Assembly (NCBI RefSeq): GCF_902726645.1
Contig: NZ_CACVAO010000001.1
Span: 3,482,636-3,546,635 of the forward strand
Origin: Halobacillus ihumii
GTDB taxonomy: Bacteria; Bacillota; Bacilli; Bacillales; Halobacillaceae
Length of the DNA: 64,000 bases
Reading direction: 5' to 3'
Shown: one piece after another, positions 8,293 through 15,755 of the stretch
Numbering within the stretch: the first letter of the stretch is position 1
How the letters are laid out: each line of letters begins with the position of its first letter
Notes under the pieces: model-generated
Database searches by the model: none
Seen by the model: only the letters and a program-made list of their open reading frames with translations
What the model was told of the DNA's origin: nothing
Translations under genes and position numbers: made by a program

Positions 8293-8652
8293 ATGAGAGA
8301 ACAAGTGGTATGTAAAACATCAGATATTGAGCCAGGGGAAATGAAGAAATCTACTTTTGGTAAGCAGAATGTACTCATTTGCCGCACTCCCGACGGGGAA
8401 TTCTATGCTTTTATGAATCAATGTATCCACCAGGGGGCGCCGCTTGATCGAGGAATGCTCTGTGGAGCCACAACGGAAGAAAGTAAACCAGGCGACTATG
8501 ACTATTGCCATAAAGGTGAAATTATTCGCTGTCCGTGGCATGGTAGAGAGTTTGATATTAAAAATGAAGGAAGAATGCTTGCGAATCCTGATAAGAAGAT
8601 TCCGAGTTTCAAAGTACGCGTAGAAGATGAAGACGTTATCGTTTATAAATAA
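8293..8652 (+). CDS. Rieske [2Fe-2S] ferredoxin-like protein
   Basis: 119-residue single-domain Rieske protein, expected to carry one electron at a time to a partner oxygenase or reductase. The cluster ligands are visible as C44-I-H46 and C80-P-W-H83, with the usual GREFD after the second pair. Thirty-three residues separate the two ligand pairs, about twice the gap in bacterial dioxygenase ferredoxins, and the insert holds two more Cys (57, 72). No oxygenase alpha subunit is nearby. It is tightly packed behind the amidohydrolase and before a ferredoxin reductase, so the two redox genes probably form an electron chain. Confidence 0.88.
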   Translation: MREQVVCKTSDIEPGEMKKSTFGKQNVLICRTPDGEFYAFMNQCIHQGAPLDRGMLCGATTEESKPGDYDYCHKGEIIRCPWHGREFDIKNEGRMLANPDKKIPSFKVRVEDEDVIVYK

Positions 8653-8673
8653 TGAAACAAGAAGGTGTTGACC

Positions 8674-9675
8674 ATGTACAGTTCTGAAAACGTTAGTGAT
8701 GTGATCATTATAGGGGGAGGCCCGACGGGGTTATTTGCGGCTTTCTATGCCGGCATGAGGGAAATGTCCGTGAAGGTCATGGATAGCTTGCCCCAGCTTG
8801 GCGGCCAGTTGATGGCTTTGTATCCCGAGAAGTACATTTATGATGTAGCAGGAGCCCCTAAAGTGTCAGCGAAAGATTTAGTTCACCAACTCGAGGAGCA
8901 AGCGAGGCAATTTGATCCGGACATTTGCCTCGAGGAAAATGTTCAGGACGTTGAAAAGCTTGAGGAATGTCTTTTTAAAGTGACCACAACGAAACAGGTG
9001 CATTATGCGAAGACCGTGTTGATTACGAGCGGGGCGGGGGCCTTTCAGCCACGTCGTCTCAAACACGAAGCGGCTCAGCTATATGAAGGCAAGAACCTTT
9101 TCTATTCGGTGACTGATCTTGAAGCTCATAAAGGCAGCAGGGTCTGTATTTCAGGCGGCGGCGATTCGGCTGTGGACTGGGCACTGATGCTGAAGGATGT
9201 GGCAAAAGAAGTAACGCTGGTTCATCGGCGTGATCAATTCAGGGCCCACGAATCAAGCGTTAATCAATTAAGAGAAACAAATGTTCAAATCAAGACACCT
9301 CGAGGAATCGATCAATTGGTTGGGACGGATGATTATATTGAATCTGTTGTCTTAAAAGAACCAAAAGGGGAGACGACAGAAAACCTTGAAATTGATTCTT
9401 TAATCGTTAACCATGGTTTTCTTTCCAGTCTGGGTGCGATAAAGGAATGGGGATTGGAACTTGAAAAGAACTCCATCGTTGTCAATCAGAAGATGGAAAC
9501 CAATATTCCGGGAATTTACGCTGCCGGCGACATCACAACTTACGACGGGAAAGTAAAATTAATCGCCACTGGTTTTGGAGAAGCTCCTACTGCGATAAGC
9601 CAGATTAAGCATTACATTGATCCGGAGGCAAGAGTCCAGCCGCCTCACAGTACTCGCGTTTTAGGCGGAGAGTAA
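8674..9675 (+). CDS. Ferredoxin-NADP+ reductase, thioredoxin-reductase-like (YumC type)
   Basis: FAD- and NAD(P)H-binding flavoprotein of about 333 residues. The FAD motif IIIGGGPTG is at the N-terminus, followed by the LPQLGGQLMALYPEKYIYDV stretch. The pyridine-nucleotide motif ISGGGDSAVDWA sits mid-chain, with HRRDQFRAHE after it. The C-terminal GFGEAPTAISQIKHYIDP and HSTRVLG are characteristic of Bacillus YumC-type ferredoxin reductases rather than thioredoxin reductases, and the CxxC of the latter is absent. ATG 8674 is chosen over GTG 8665 because AAGGTG lies six bases before it. Neighbouring Rieske protein is the likely electron acceptor (inference from adjacency). Confidence 0.88.
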   Translation: MYSSENVSDVIIIGGGPTGLFAAFYAGMREMSVKVMDSLPQLGGQLMALYPEKYIYDVAGAPKVSAKDLVHQLEEQARQFDPDICLEENVQDVEKLEECLFKVTTTKQVHYAKTVLITSGAGAFQPRRLKHEAAQLYEGKNLFYSVTDLEAHKGSRVCISGGGDSAVDWALMLKDVAKEVTLVHRRDQFRAHESSVNQLRETNVQIKTPRGIDQLVGTDDYIESVVLKEPKGETTENLEIDSLIVNHGFLSSLGAIKEWGLELEKNSIVVNQKMETNIPGIYAAGDITTYDGKVKLIATGFGEAPTAISQIKHYIDPEARVQPPHSTRVLGGE

Positions 9676-9678
9676 ATT

Positions 9679-10263
9679 TTGTCACTACAAACCATGAAAA
9701 ACAACATAGCCGGCCGCGAATTGCTCGTGCTGTTCAGGATCTTTATAACCTTTATGAAAATAAGCCCCCTTACCTTTGGCGGTGGAATTGCCATGATCCC
9801 CCACATTGAAAGAGAAATCGTCCGAAAGCGGGGGTGGTTTGCAAAGGAGGATGTCCCAAGCATTGTAGCGATCGCGCAATCAGCACCGGGGTCCATCGCT
9901 ATAAATGCCTCCATTTATATGGGGCACAAAGTTCAGGGGGTTCCAGGAGCGATAGCCGCCATGGCTGGCATGCTGCTGCCAGCGAACCTGATTATCATTG
10001 TCTTAACCTACCTGTATTTAACTTACCAGGATCTTGCCATCGTGCAGGATGCCTTTAAAGGGATACGTCCCGCTATTATTGGACTGATTCTGTATGCTGC
10101 TTGTAAAATAGGCAAGTTATCGATTAGTGATCCGTTCACACTGCTGCTGTTCGCAGCAGCTGCTGGTTTGCTTTTCGGTCTGGCTGTTTCCCCTGTCTTT
10201 TTAATTATCGGTGGAGGGTTGGCAGGCTGGCTCTACTCCATGTGTCGTCATAAAAGGAGCTGA
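9679..10263 (+). CDS. CHR-family (chromate-type) transporter, first half-size subunit
   Basis: 194 residues with about six hydrophobic segments. The conserved N-terminal signature is visible as SPLTFGGGIAMIP, with AIAQSAPGSIAINASIYMG further on. Short CHR proteins work as heterologous pairs, as with YwrA and YwrB of B. subtilis, and this gene is followed by its partner five bases later. The TTG start has GGCGGAG about eight bases upstream. The name chromate transporter reflects the family; in this operon another anion, for example a product of the amidohydrolase pathway, could be the cargo. Confidence 0.85.
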   Translation: MSLQTMKNNIAGRELLVLFRIFITFMKISPLTFGGGIAMIPHIEREIVRKRGWFAKEDVPSIVAIAQSAPGSIAINASIYMGHKVQGVPGAIAAMAGMLLPANLIIIVLTYLYLTYQDLAIVQDAFKGIRPAIIGLILYAACKIGKLSISDPFTLLLFAAAAGLLFGLAVSPVFLIIGGGLAGWLYSMCRHKRS

Positions 10264-10268
10264 AACGA

Positions 10269-10799
10269 ATGGTTTTATTCAATCTCTTCGTCGAATTTTT
10301 TAAAATAGGCCTGTTCGGGTTTGGCGGAGGGTATGCCATGATTCCGCTGATGGCTCAAGCGGTTCGTGAACATCACTGGATCCCGCAACAGCAGTTCACA
10401 GATATTATCGCAATAGCAGGTTCGGCGCCAGGTCCGATTGCGACGAATACAGCATTATTCATCGGTTATCAAACCTCGGGGGTGCCTGGGGCTCTCATGG
10501 CAGCCGCAGGAAATTTATTACCGTCGCTGTTAATGGTGCTGCTGTTAATCAAAGTGATAACTAACCATGCTCGTCCGAATGTGTTAAACCGCAGTTTATA
10601 TGGAATTCATCCTGTCATTACAGCGCTGATTTTATATGCGGGCGTTCGAATGGGAGTCGAGAATGAGTTATTTTCGCAAGCGGCTGAATACTCTCAATAT
10701 GGAATTATGGTTTTGTCAATCATCCTTTTTTACAAAAAGGTATCTCCTCTTTGGGTGATTGGACTTGCCGGAATCGCAGGTATTCTGATTTATAGTTGA
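10269..10799 (+). CDS. CHR-family (chromate-type) transporter, second half-size subunit
   Basis: 176-residue integral membrane protein, the partner of the preceding half-transporter. It repeats the family signatures in the complementary variant: FGFGGGYAMIPLM near the N-terminus, then AIAGSAPGPIATNTALFIGY and GIHPVITALILYAG. In paired CHR systems the two halves insert in opposite orientations. The start ATG is preceded by AAAAGGAG inside the end of the upstream gene, indicating coupled expression. Its stop is immediately followed by the AAGGAGG site of gbsA. Confidence 0.85.
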   Translation: MVLFNLFVEFFKIGLFGFGGGYAMIPLMAQAVREHHWIPQQQFTDIIAIAGSAPGPIATNTALFIGYQTSGVPGALMAAAGNLLPSLLMVLLLIKVITNHARPNVLNRSLYGIHPVITALILYAGVRMGVENELFSQAAEYSQYGIMVLSIILFYKKVSPLWVIGLAGIAGILIYS

Positions 10800-10815
10800 T
10801 AAGGAGGACTTTGCT

Positions 10816-12282
10816 ATGACAAAAATGTTTATTAACGGCCAATGGGTTGCTGCTGCAAGCGGCCGTACACGCACAATCATCAATCCGTTCAATCAAGAAA
10901 GTATTGCCCAAGTGGCAGAAGGGAATGAAACGGATACTCAATTGGCGATTGACGCTGCTAGAGAAGCTTTCGATAAGGGTGGCTGGCGTCATATGCCGGG
11001 TTCAGAACGTGGAAAACTCGTCTTGAAAATTGCTGAACTTATTGAGCGTGATCAGCAGGAATTAGCTGAATTGGAAACGCTGGATACAGGTAAAACGATG
11101 ACGGAAAGTCTGGCCGACATGGCGGATATCGCAGAAGTGTTTCGTTACTACGGAGGGCTTGCTGACAAAGATGGCGGTGAAGTGATCGAATCGCCTATCC
11201 CTGAATCTAGAAGTAAAGTAGTCCGCGAGCCTGTTGGGGTTTGTGGGCAGATTACACCATGGAATTATCCATTGCTTCAAGGCTCATGGAAGCTTGCGCC
11301 CGCGTTAGCTGCTGGGAATACGCTAATCATCAAGCCTAGTGAGATTACACCATTAACAACGATTAAAGTTACAGAACTAATTGAAGAAGCTGGAATTCCT
11401 GAAGGTGTAGTGAATTTAGTGATGGGTTCGGGCGCCGAAACGGGTCAGATCCTTGCTGAGAGTCATTCCGTCGATCTCATATCATTCACGGGCGGCATTG
11501 AAACAGGGCGTAAAGTCATGACGGCAGCCGCAGAAAATTTTAAAAAAATTGCTCTTGAACTAGGTGGTAAAAACCCTAACATTGTATTTGCGGATGCCGA
11601 TTTTAAAACGGCCGTTGACCAGGCTATGAATGCGATCTTTTTCCATGCTGGTCAAGTTTGTTCTGCTGGGGCCCGATTACTCGTTCAAGAGGAGCTTCAC
11701 GATGACTTTGTAGAAGCTTTAGTGGAACGGACGAAGCAAATCAAACTGGGCAGCGGTTTCGATGACACTACTCAATCCGGCCCGCTTATTTCGAAAGAAC
11801 ATCGAGAAAAAGTAGAGCAATATATTCAGATTGGAATAGATGAAGGAGCTGACTTAGTAGTAGGTGGAAAACGGCCTCAAGCGGAAGAACTCCAATCCGG
11901 ATTCTTCCTTGAACCAACGATTTTTACGAACTGTCGGTCATCGATGAGGATTGTACAGGAAGAAACGTTCGGTCCATTATTGACGGTTGAACGATTCAGT
12001 ACTGAAGAGGAAGCTGTACAAACAGCGAATGATTCTAAGTACGGTCTTGCCGGTGCCGTGTGGACGACGGATATCAGGAAAGCAGAACGAGTTTCAAGCG
12101 AACTTCGAATGGGAACCGTATGGATTAATGACTTTCACCCTTATTTCGCCCAGGCCCCGTGGGGAGGCTATAAATCCTCTGGAATCGGCCGTGAACTCGG
12201 TAAACAGGGACTGGAGGAATATACCGAAGTTAAACATGTATTTGAAAATACAAATCCTGCGCCGCTGAACTGGTTTAAGTAA
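10816..12282 (+). CDS. gbsA: Betaine aldehyde dehydrogenase GbsA
   Basis: 488-residue NAD-dependent aldehyde dehydrogenase that oxidises betaine aldehyde to the osmoprotectant glycine betaine. Catalytic features are visible: TPWN (Asn150), ELGG (Glu248) and GQVCSAG (Cys282). The sequence follows B. subtilis GbsA closely along its length, including MGTVWINDFHPYFAQAPWGG and the EYTEVKHV C-terminal region. In B. subtilis gbsA is followed by the choline dehydrogenase gbsB, here it instead ends an operon with amidohydrolase, Rieske and reductase genes, and no gbsB is present. A hairpin terminator follows. Substrate could be a related amino-aldehyde. Confidence 0.9.
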   Translation: MTKMFINGQWVAAASGRTRTIINPFNQESIAQVAEGNETDTQLAIDAAREAFDKGGWRHMPGSERGKLVLKIAELIERDQQELAELETLDTGKTMTESLADMADIAEVFRYYGGLADKDGGEVIESPIPESRSKVVREPVGVCGQITPWNYPLLQGSWKLAPALAAGNTLIIKPSEITPLTTIKVTELIEEAGIPEGVVNLVMGSGAETGQILAESHSVDLISFTGGIETGRKVMTAAAENFKKIALELGGKNPNIVFADADFKTAVDQAMNAIFFHAGQVCSAGARLLVQEELHDDFVEALVERTKQIKLGSGFDDTTQSGPLISKEHREKVEQYIQIGIDEGADLVVGGKRPQAEELQSGFFLEPTIFTNCRSSMRIVQEETFGPLLTVERFSTEEEAVQTANDSKYGLAGAVWTTDIRKAERVSSELRMGTVWINDFHPYFAQAPWGGYKSSGIGRELGKQGLEEYTEVKHVFENTNPAPLNWFK

Positions 12283-12299
12283 GATATTAAAAAACATAC

Positions 12300-12353
12300 T
12301 AAAAATATAGTGGGCAAGGTCATCGCCGGATGATTTTACCCACTATTTTTCTT
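12300..12353 (+). terminator. Terminator after gbsA
   Basis: AATAGTGGG-type arms (TATAGTGGG / CCCACTATT) around a 23-base loop, followed by a T-rich tail. Confidence 0.8.
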
Positions 12354-12357
12354 TTTA

Positions 12358-12549
12358 GAGGCATAGACAAAATTGAATGAAACATAGAGTAATCCAAATG
12401 ATTGAAGTCAGTTCGGTTTACTCTATGTGAAAAGTCATTTTTAGTAAAAATACGAACAATGTGTGTTTTAGCGAAGTATATTTTCGTAGCGGTTTATATG
12501 CACCATAGTTCGTATTTCCATTTGGTAAAAATATTTTTGTCCCAGTCTC
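12358..12549. repeat. GAGGCTGGGAC-bordered palindromic element, copy 1 (192 bp)
   Basis: Left end GAGGCATAGACAAAA (12358-12372) and right end TTTTGTCCCAGTCTC (to 12549) are degenerate inverted ends of the type seen perfectly at 17472-17719. Internal inverted repeats are ACATAGAGTAA (12382-12392) with TTACTCTATGT (12418-12428), and AAATACGAAC (12448-12457) with GTTCGTATTT (12508-12517). It lies between the converging gbsA and gerPF genes. No protein-coding potential is evident. Confidence 0.6.
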
Positions 12550-12572
12550 CATTGAGCATTTGTCAAAAAAAT

Positions 12573-12791
12573 TTATCTGTTGGCGGTCACATTTTGATCA
12601 TTCACGTCTGGATCAAATGGATTGGTGGAACTGATCCCGTTATTTGTACATATAAAGTCACCCGTATTTAACGCTCCTGAACCGGCATTCGTTTTACTCG
12701 TACTTTTAGGTGCAAGATAAAAAGCATCCCCGAAGTTCACGACACCTCCGCCTACACTATTAATACGAATCGGGCCGACTATGGCTGGCAT
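12573..12791 (-). CDS. gerPF: Spore germination protein GerPF
   Basis: 72-residue protein of the GerPA/GerPF family, a spore-coat component needed for nutrients to cross the coat to the germinant receptors. The PAIVGPIRINSVGGGVVNFG opening, the KTNAGSGALNTGDF centre and the NPFDPDVNDQN end are near-diagnostic of GerPF. ATG has AAAGGAGGG upstream. It is the last gene of a complete six-gene gerP operon. In Bacillus the operon is transcribed in the mother cell under SigK with GerE; that regulation is assumed here, not seen. Confidence 0.95.
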   Translation of the reverse strand: MPAIVGPIRINSVGGGVVNFGDAFYLAPKSTSKTNAGSGALNTGDFICTNNGISSTNPFDPDVNDQNVTANR

Positions 12792-12839
12792 AAAAAGCCC
12801 TCCTTTTTTTAGCCTAATGATACAAAGTATGCGTGTTCC

Positions 12840-13214
12840 CTACCGTTCGTCACTTAGGATTCGGATATGTTTAACGCGGGCATGGGCATCGATGTTGTCA
12901 ATGCCTCCAATTTGAATAGCTGAAGCCGTAGAGGCCCCAAGTATGAACATGGAGTCAACACAAATTTCGGGATCCACGTGGTGAAAGGAGGTTGAAATCG
13001 TAAGAGGAGGGAGCATGGGCGATGGCTCTCGCTGGAAAATAGGGTAAGTAGAAAAGGACACATTATCTTTAATAGTATGAGGCCCCTCTCTTTGTACAGC
13101 AATAGCTCGTGAGCGTGGAGTCATTTGGTTTAGGTCGCCAATTAGAAGCCCGGAACCGATGGTAACTGAATTAACATGGGCTGATTGGGCAATAGCGATG
13201 CGCTTATTCTTCAA
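12840..13214 (-). CDS. gerPE: Spore germination protein GerPE
   Basis: 124 residues, assigned as GerPE by position between gerPD and gerPF and by the N-terminal pattern of small beta-rich repeats (SAHVNSVTIGSGLLIGD) with a C-terminal segment of the same kind (AIQIGGIDNIDAHARVKHIR). The TTG start at complement 13212-13214 has GAGGAGG nine bases before it, inside the end of gerPD, so the two genes overlap by 11 bases and are probably translationally coupled. Coat-permeability role inferred from the operon. Confidence 0.88.
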   Translation of the reverse strand: MKNKRIAIAQSAHVNSVTIGSGLLIGDLNQMTPRSRAIAVQREGPHTIKDNVSFSTYPIFQREPSPMLPPLTISTSFHHVDPEICVDSMFILGASTASAIQIGGIDNIDAHARVKHIRILSDER

Positions 13215-13413
13215 CTGGAGAGGCCTCCTCGAAGGTACCTTCCTCTTCTATAGGAACAAATGGACCGATCACTAATGATTCCGGCGGGGTATCAAAAAAG
13301 GATTGAAGTCGGATGGTCTCACTGTCGCCAATTAAAAAAACAGAGGAGGAGGCTACACCTGTGACATCAATCTTTCCGACGTGCAACCCGTAATTGTACA
13401 CGGTGTAATTCAT
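13204..13413 (-). CDS. gerPD: Spore germination protein GerPD
   Basis: 69-residue spore protein. The N-terminus has the GerPD-type pattern (VYNYGLHVGKIDVTGVASSS, then FLIGDSETIRLQS) and the C-terminus is acidic and Pro-rich (PIEEEGTFEEASPVEE), longer than in many relatives. The start ATG overlaps the gerPC stop in the arrangement ATGA, which points to coupled translation. Its exact mechanical role in the coat is not established. Confidence 0.9.
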   Translation of the reverse strand: MNYTVYNYGLHVGKIDVTGVASSSVFLIGDSETIRLQSFFDTPPESLVIGPFVPIEEEGTFEEASPVEE

Positions 13414-13955
13414 TCGAAATTCTCTCCTTCCTTCGATGTGAAGTATTGAGCCACGGAATGCCGGACTTCCTGGTGTAATTTCTGAACAATCGCGGACGGT
13501 TCAAGATCTGGATGCTGATTTTGGTGAAAAGTAAAGCGTTCTGGCAGCTGTTTATTGATATCCGCAATCATATGCTCCCGGTGTTTGTCACCAAGGTGAA
13601 GTCCATATTCATTTACATAGTTATCAATATACTGAGGGACCCCGTCCTGCATCAATTCATGAAGATATGGATCAGTTTCAGTTTTTTGAGTGTCTGGGGT
13701 GTACAGGTCTTCAAGGATGTTTCCATCTGTTCCATTTGGAGTCAGTCCAATTTGCAGGGTTCCTTCAAGTGTTTCTATTTTTAATTGGTCAAAATGATAT
13801 TCGATTTTTTCAATTACGGTATTAGGGTGCTGTTGGGATTGTAAGTGTTCGACCTGTTGAGTAAGGCGTTCAATGGTTTGCTGTTGCTCCTGAATTTGCT
13901 GCATGACTTGGCTGATCCAATGATTCCATGACTGGTAGTAGTTGTTCAATGGCAT
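13410..13955 (-). CDS. gerPC: Spore germination protein GerPC
   Basis: 181 residues, the largest GerP protein. The first 45 residues form a Gln-rich coiled coil (QQIQEQQQTIERLTQQVEHL) preceded by Trp/Tyr residues, and the centre has the characteristic IEKIEYHFDQLKIETLEGTL segment followed by GLTP. This architecture identifies GerPC, the subunit for which structure and stability work has been reported in Bacillus. The gap of 42 bases from gerPB contains a GGTGAATG-type ribosome site before the ATG. Confidence 0.93.
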   Translation of the reverse strand: MPLNNYYQSWNHWISQVMQQIQEQQQTIERLTQQVEHLQSQQHPNTVIEKIEYHFDQLKIETLEGTLQIGLTPNGTDGNILEDLYTPDTQKTETDPYLHELMQDGVPQYIDNYVNEYGLHLGDKHREHMIADINKQLPERFTFHQNQHPDLEPSAIVQKLHQEVRHSVAQYFTSKEGENFE

Positions 13956-13997
13956 TCACCCCCGTACTATCCTATGCGAAAACAACATGATATGTGC

Positions 13998-14228
13998 CTA
14001 GGTTACGGAAAGTGGAACAAGAGTACCAGCAGCCTCCAGTTCTGGAACAGTAACCTGCCCTGAAACTGGCTGAGCTGTTTCACCAGGCCCTGTGTATCCT
14101 CCAGTATTATAAAGGTCTGCTTTAGCCTGAATAACTCCAGAACTTCCAATTTGAACAATCGATGAGTTGGCTACCGATCCGATCCGCAAGAAGCGAATCG
14201 AAATCGTTTGATGGACAGTCACATTCAT
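13998..14228 (-). CDS. gerPB: Spore germination protein GerPB
   Basis: 76-residue coat protein recognised by HQTISIRFLRIGSVANSSI and the following QIGSSGVIQA, with a Gly/Pro-rich middle (GGYTGPGE). It is the second gene of the gerP operon, 12 bases from gerPA, with a GGAGGG ribosome site overlapping the gerPA end. Function inferred from family: helps germinants pass the spore coat. Confidence 0.93.
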   Translation of the reverse strand: MNVTVHQTISIRFLRIGSVANSSIVQIGSSGVIQAKADLYNTGGYTGPGETAQPVSGQVTVPELEAAGTLVPLSVT

Positions 14229-14240
14229 TTGATTTCCCTC

Positions 14241-14459
14241 CTAGGAGTTAACGATTGATTGATCAACTTCTTCCCGATCATTGATGTAGGTGGCTGATCG
14301 ATCTATATTTACACGAATGCCAGTACCTGTATTAAAGGAACCGCCCCCTGCAAAGGTTTTAACAGAAGCTGCGGGCGCCATGCTGTAGACATCTCCAATG
14401 TTGAAGATACTGGAAGTGGACACACTTAGTACTTTTACCATTCCAACTTGTGCGGGCAT
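14241..14459 (-). CDS. gerPA: Spore germination protein GerPA
   Basis: 72 residues, first gene of the gerP operon. It is a paralog of GerPF: PAQVGMVKVLSVSTSSIFNI at the start, then KTFAGGGSFNTGTG, matching the KTNAGSG...NTGD block of GerPF. ATG follows AAAAGGGG. The A/T-rich 90-base gap to the divergent DUF418 gene must carry the sporulation promoter; a CATATTTATA sequence about 25 bases upstream loosely resembles a SigK -10, without a convincing -35. Confidence 0.94.
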   Translation of the reverse strand: MPAQVGMVKVLSVSTSSIFNIGDVYSMAPAASVKTFAGGGSFNTGTGIRVNIDRSATYINDREEVDQSIVNS

Positions 14460-14551
14460 GATGAAAAACCCCTTTTATATAAATATGAAACTCAAATTGT
14501 GAAAATGTCGTAATACAAGTAAAATAAAAGTAATCAGGGGGATCGATAACT

Positions 14552-15742
14552 ATGAAACAACATCCAACACCACTTCAAGAAGCAGACCGGCTCGATTGGA
14601 TAGATGCAGCCAGAGGGTTCGCAATATTCGGGATTTTTATGGTGAATGTGCCAGCGTTCAATGCTCCGTACTTTTTATATGGGGGAGAGGAGTATTTCTG
14701 GTCATCACCGCTAAGTCATAGTGTTCAAACAGTCATCGATATTTTTTTTCAGGCCAGTTTCTACACGTTATTTTCATTATTATTTGGCTTTGGTTTGCAA
14801 ATGATGAAGGATCGCTTAGATCAGAAAGAAATTCCTTATCGCTCAGTGCTCTTAAGAAGGCTGCTCCTATTAATAGGGTTTGGGCTTATTCATAGCTTTC
14901 TCATATGGCATGGTGATATTTTATTATCTTATGGTGTATTTGGTTTAGTGTTATTTGCTTTTTTTCCTGTCTCTTCACGTACACTTTTACTATGGGCATA
15001 TGCTATGCTTGCATTTCTTGTCATCCCGCTCACACTTTCCTTGTATGCTATGCGGGATCACCTCGGAGGTTTTTATAATCAGGAAGCGATTAATGCCGCC
15101 AAACGGAATTATGGGGAAGGAAGTTTACTGGATATATGGCAGCAAAATGCCGTGGACTGGTCGTATGTTAACAATGTAGGCTCCATCCCGTTTCTGGCTT
15201 TCAGTCTCATCCCAATGTTTTTGTTTGGCATGTATTTGGCTAGAAAAAGATGGCTTCATACACCCGAGCAATTTTTATCTCCTATGAAACGGTTATGGGC
15301 AGTGACAGGGATTATTTTTATTCTGTTTAAAGCCGGTCCTTATTTGTTTGGAAATCCTGAATGGTTCCAGCTTCTTCAGGATAATGTGGGAGGAACTGCA
15401 TCAGCTTTCTTTTATGTGTTATCTGTTACGCTGTTGTTCAGAACGAATGGAGGGAGGAGGCTTTTAAGGCCGCTAAGATGGGTTGGTCGAATGTCTTTAT
15501 CCAATTATATCTTTCAGTCGGTGATCAGTTTTTTCCTTTTTTACTCTATCGGTTTGGGGTGGTATGGACAGGTACCGCCCGTGATGAGTGTTTTGATCGT
15601 ATTGGTCGTATTCACCTTACAAATTATGCTAAGTAAAGCCTGGCTTACAACGTATCGTTTTGGCCCGCTGGAATGGCTTTGGCGGACGTTGACATATAGG
15701 AAGAAACAGCCGTTGAAGCGAAAAGGCAAGCAGTCTGCATAA
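14552..15742 (+). CDS. DUF418 family membrane protein (YeiB/YxaH-like)
   Basis: 396-residue integral membrane protein with about 9-10 segments. It opens with the DUF418 hallmark RLDWIDAARGFAIFGIFMVN, related to acyltransferase-3-type membrane folds; the C-terminal half carries the WVGRMSLSNYIFQS motif and the GPLEWLWRTLTYRK ending typical of the family. Function is unknown; relatives are often near genes for envelope stress or export. It is followed 13 bases later by a DUF2157 gene and probably starts a three-gene operon. Confidence 0.9.
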   Translation: MKQHPTPLQEADRLDWIDAARGFAIFGIFMVNVPAFNAPYFLYGGEEYFWSSPLSHSVQTVIDIFFQASFYTLFSLLFGFGLQMMKDRLDQKEIPYRSVLLRRLLLLIGFGLIHSFLIWHGDILLSYGVFGLVLFAFFPVSSRTLLLWAYAMLAFLVIPLTLSLYAMRDHLGGFYNQEAINAAKRNYGEGSLLDIWQQNAVDWSYVNNVGSIPFLAFSLIPMFLFGMYLARKRWLHTPEQFLSPMKRLWAVTGIIFILFKAGPYLFGNPEWFQLLQDNVGGTASAFFYVLSVTLLFRTNGGRRLLRPLRWVGRMSLSNYIFQSVISFFLFYSIGLGWYGQVPPVMSVLIVLVVFTLQIMLSKAWLTTYRFGPLEWLWRTLTYRKKQPLKRKGKQSA

Positions 15743-15755
15743 GGGAGGAAGGTCA

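Noticed and set aside
12402..12671. Plus-strand 89-codon frame
   Set aside because: Runs through the palindromic element and antisense to gerPF; no ribosome site.
13410..14459. Frames antisense to gerP genes
   Set aside because: Shadow frames of a well-conserved operon; no signals of their own.
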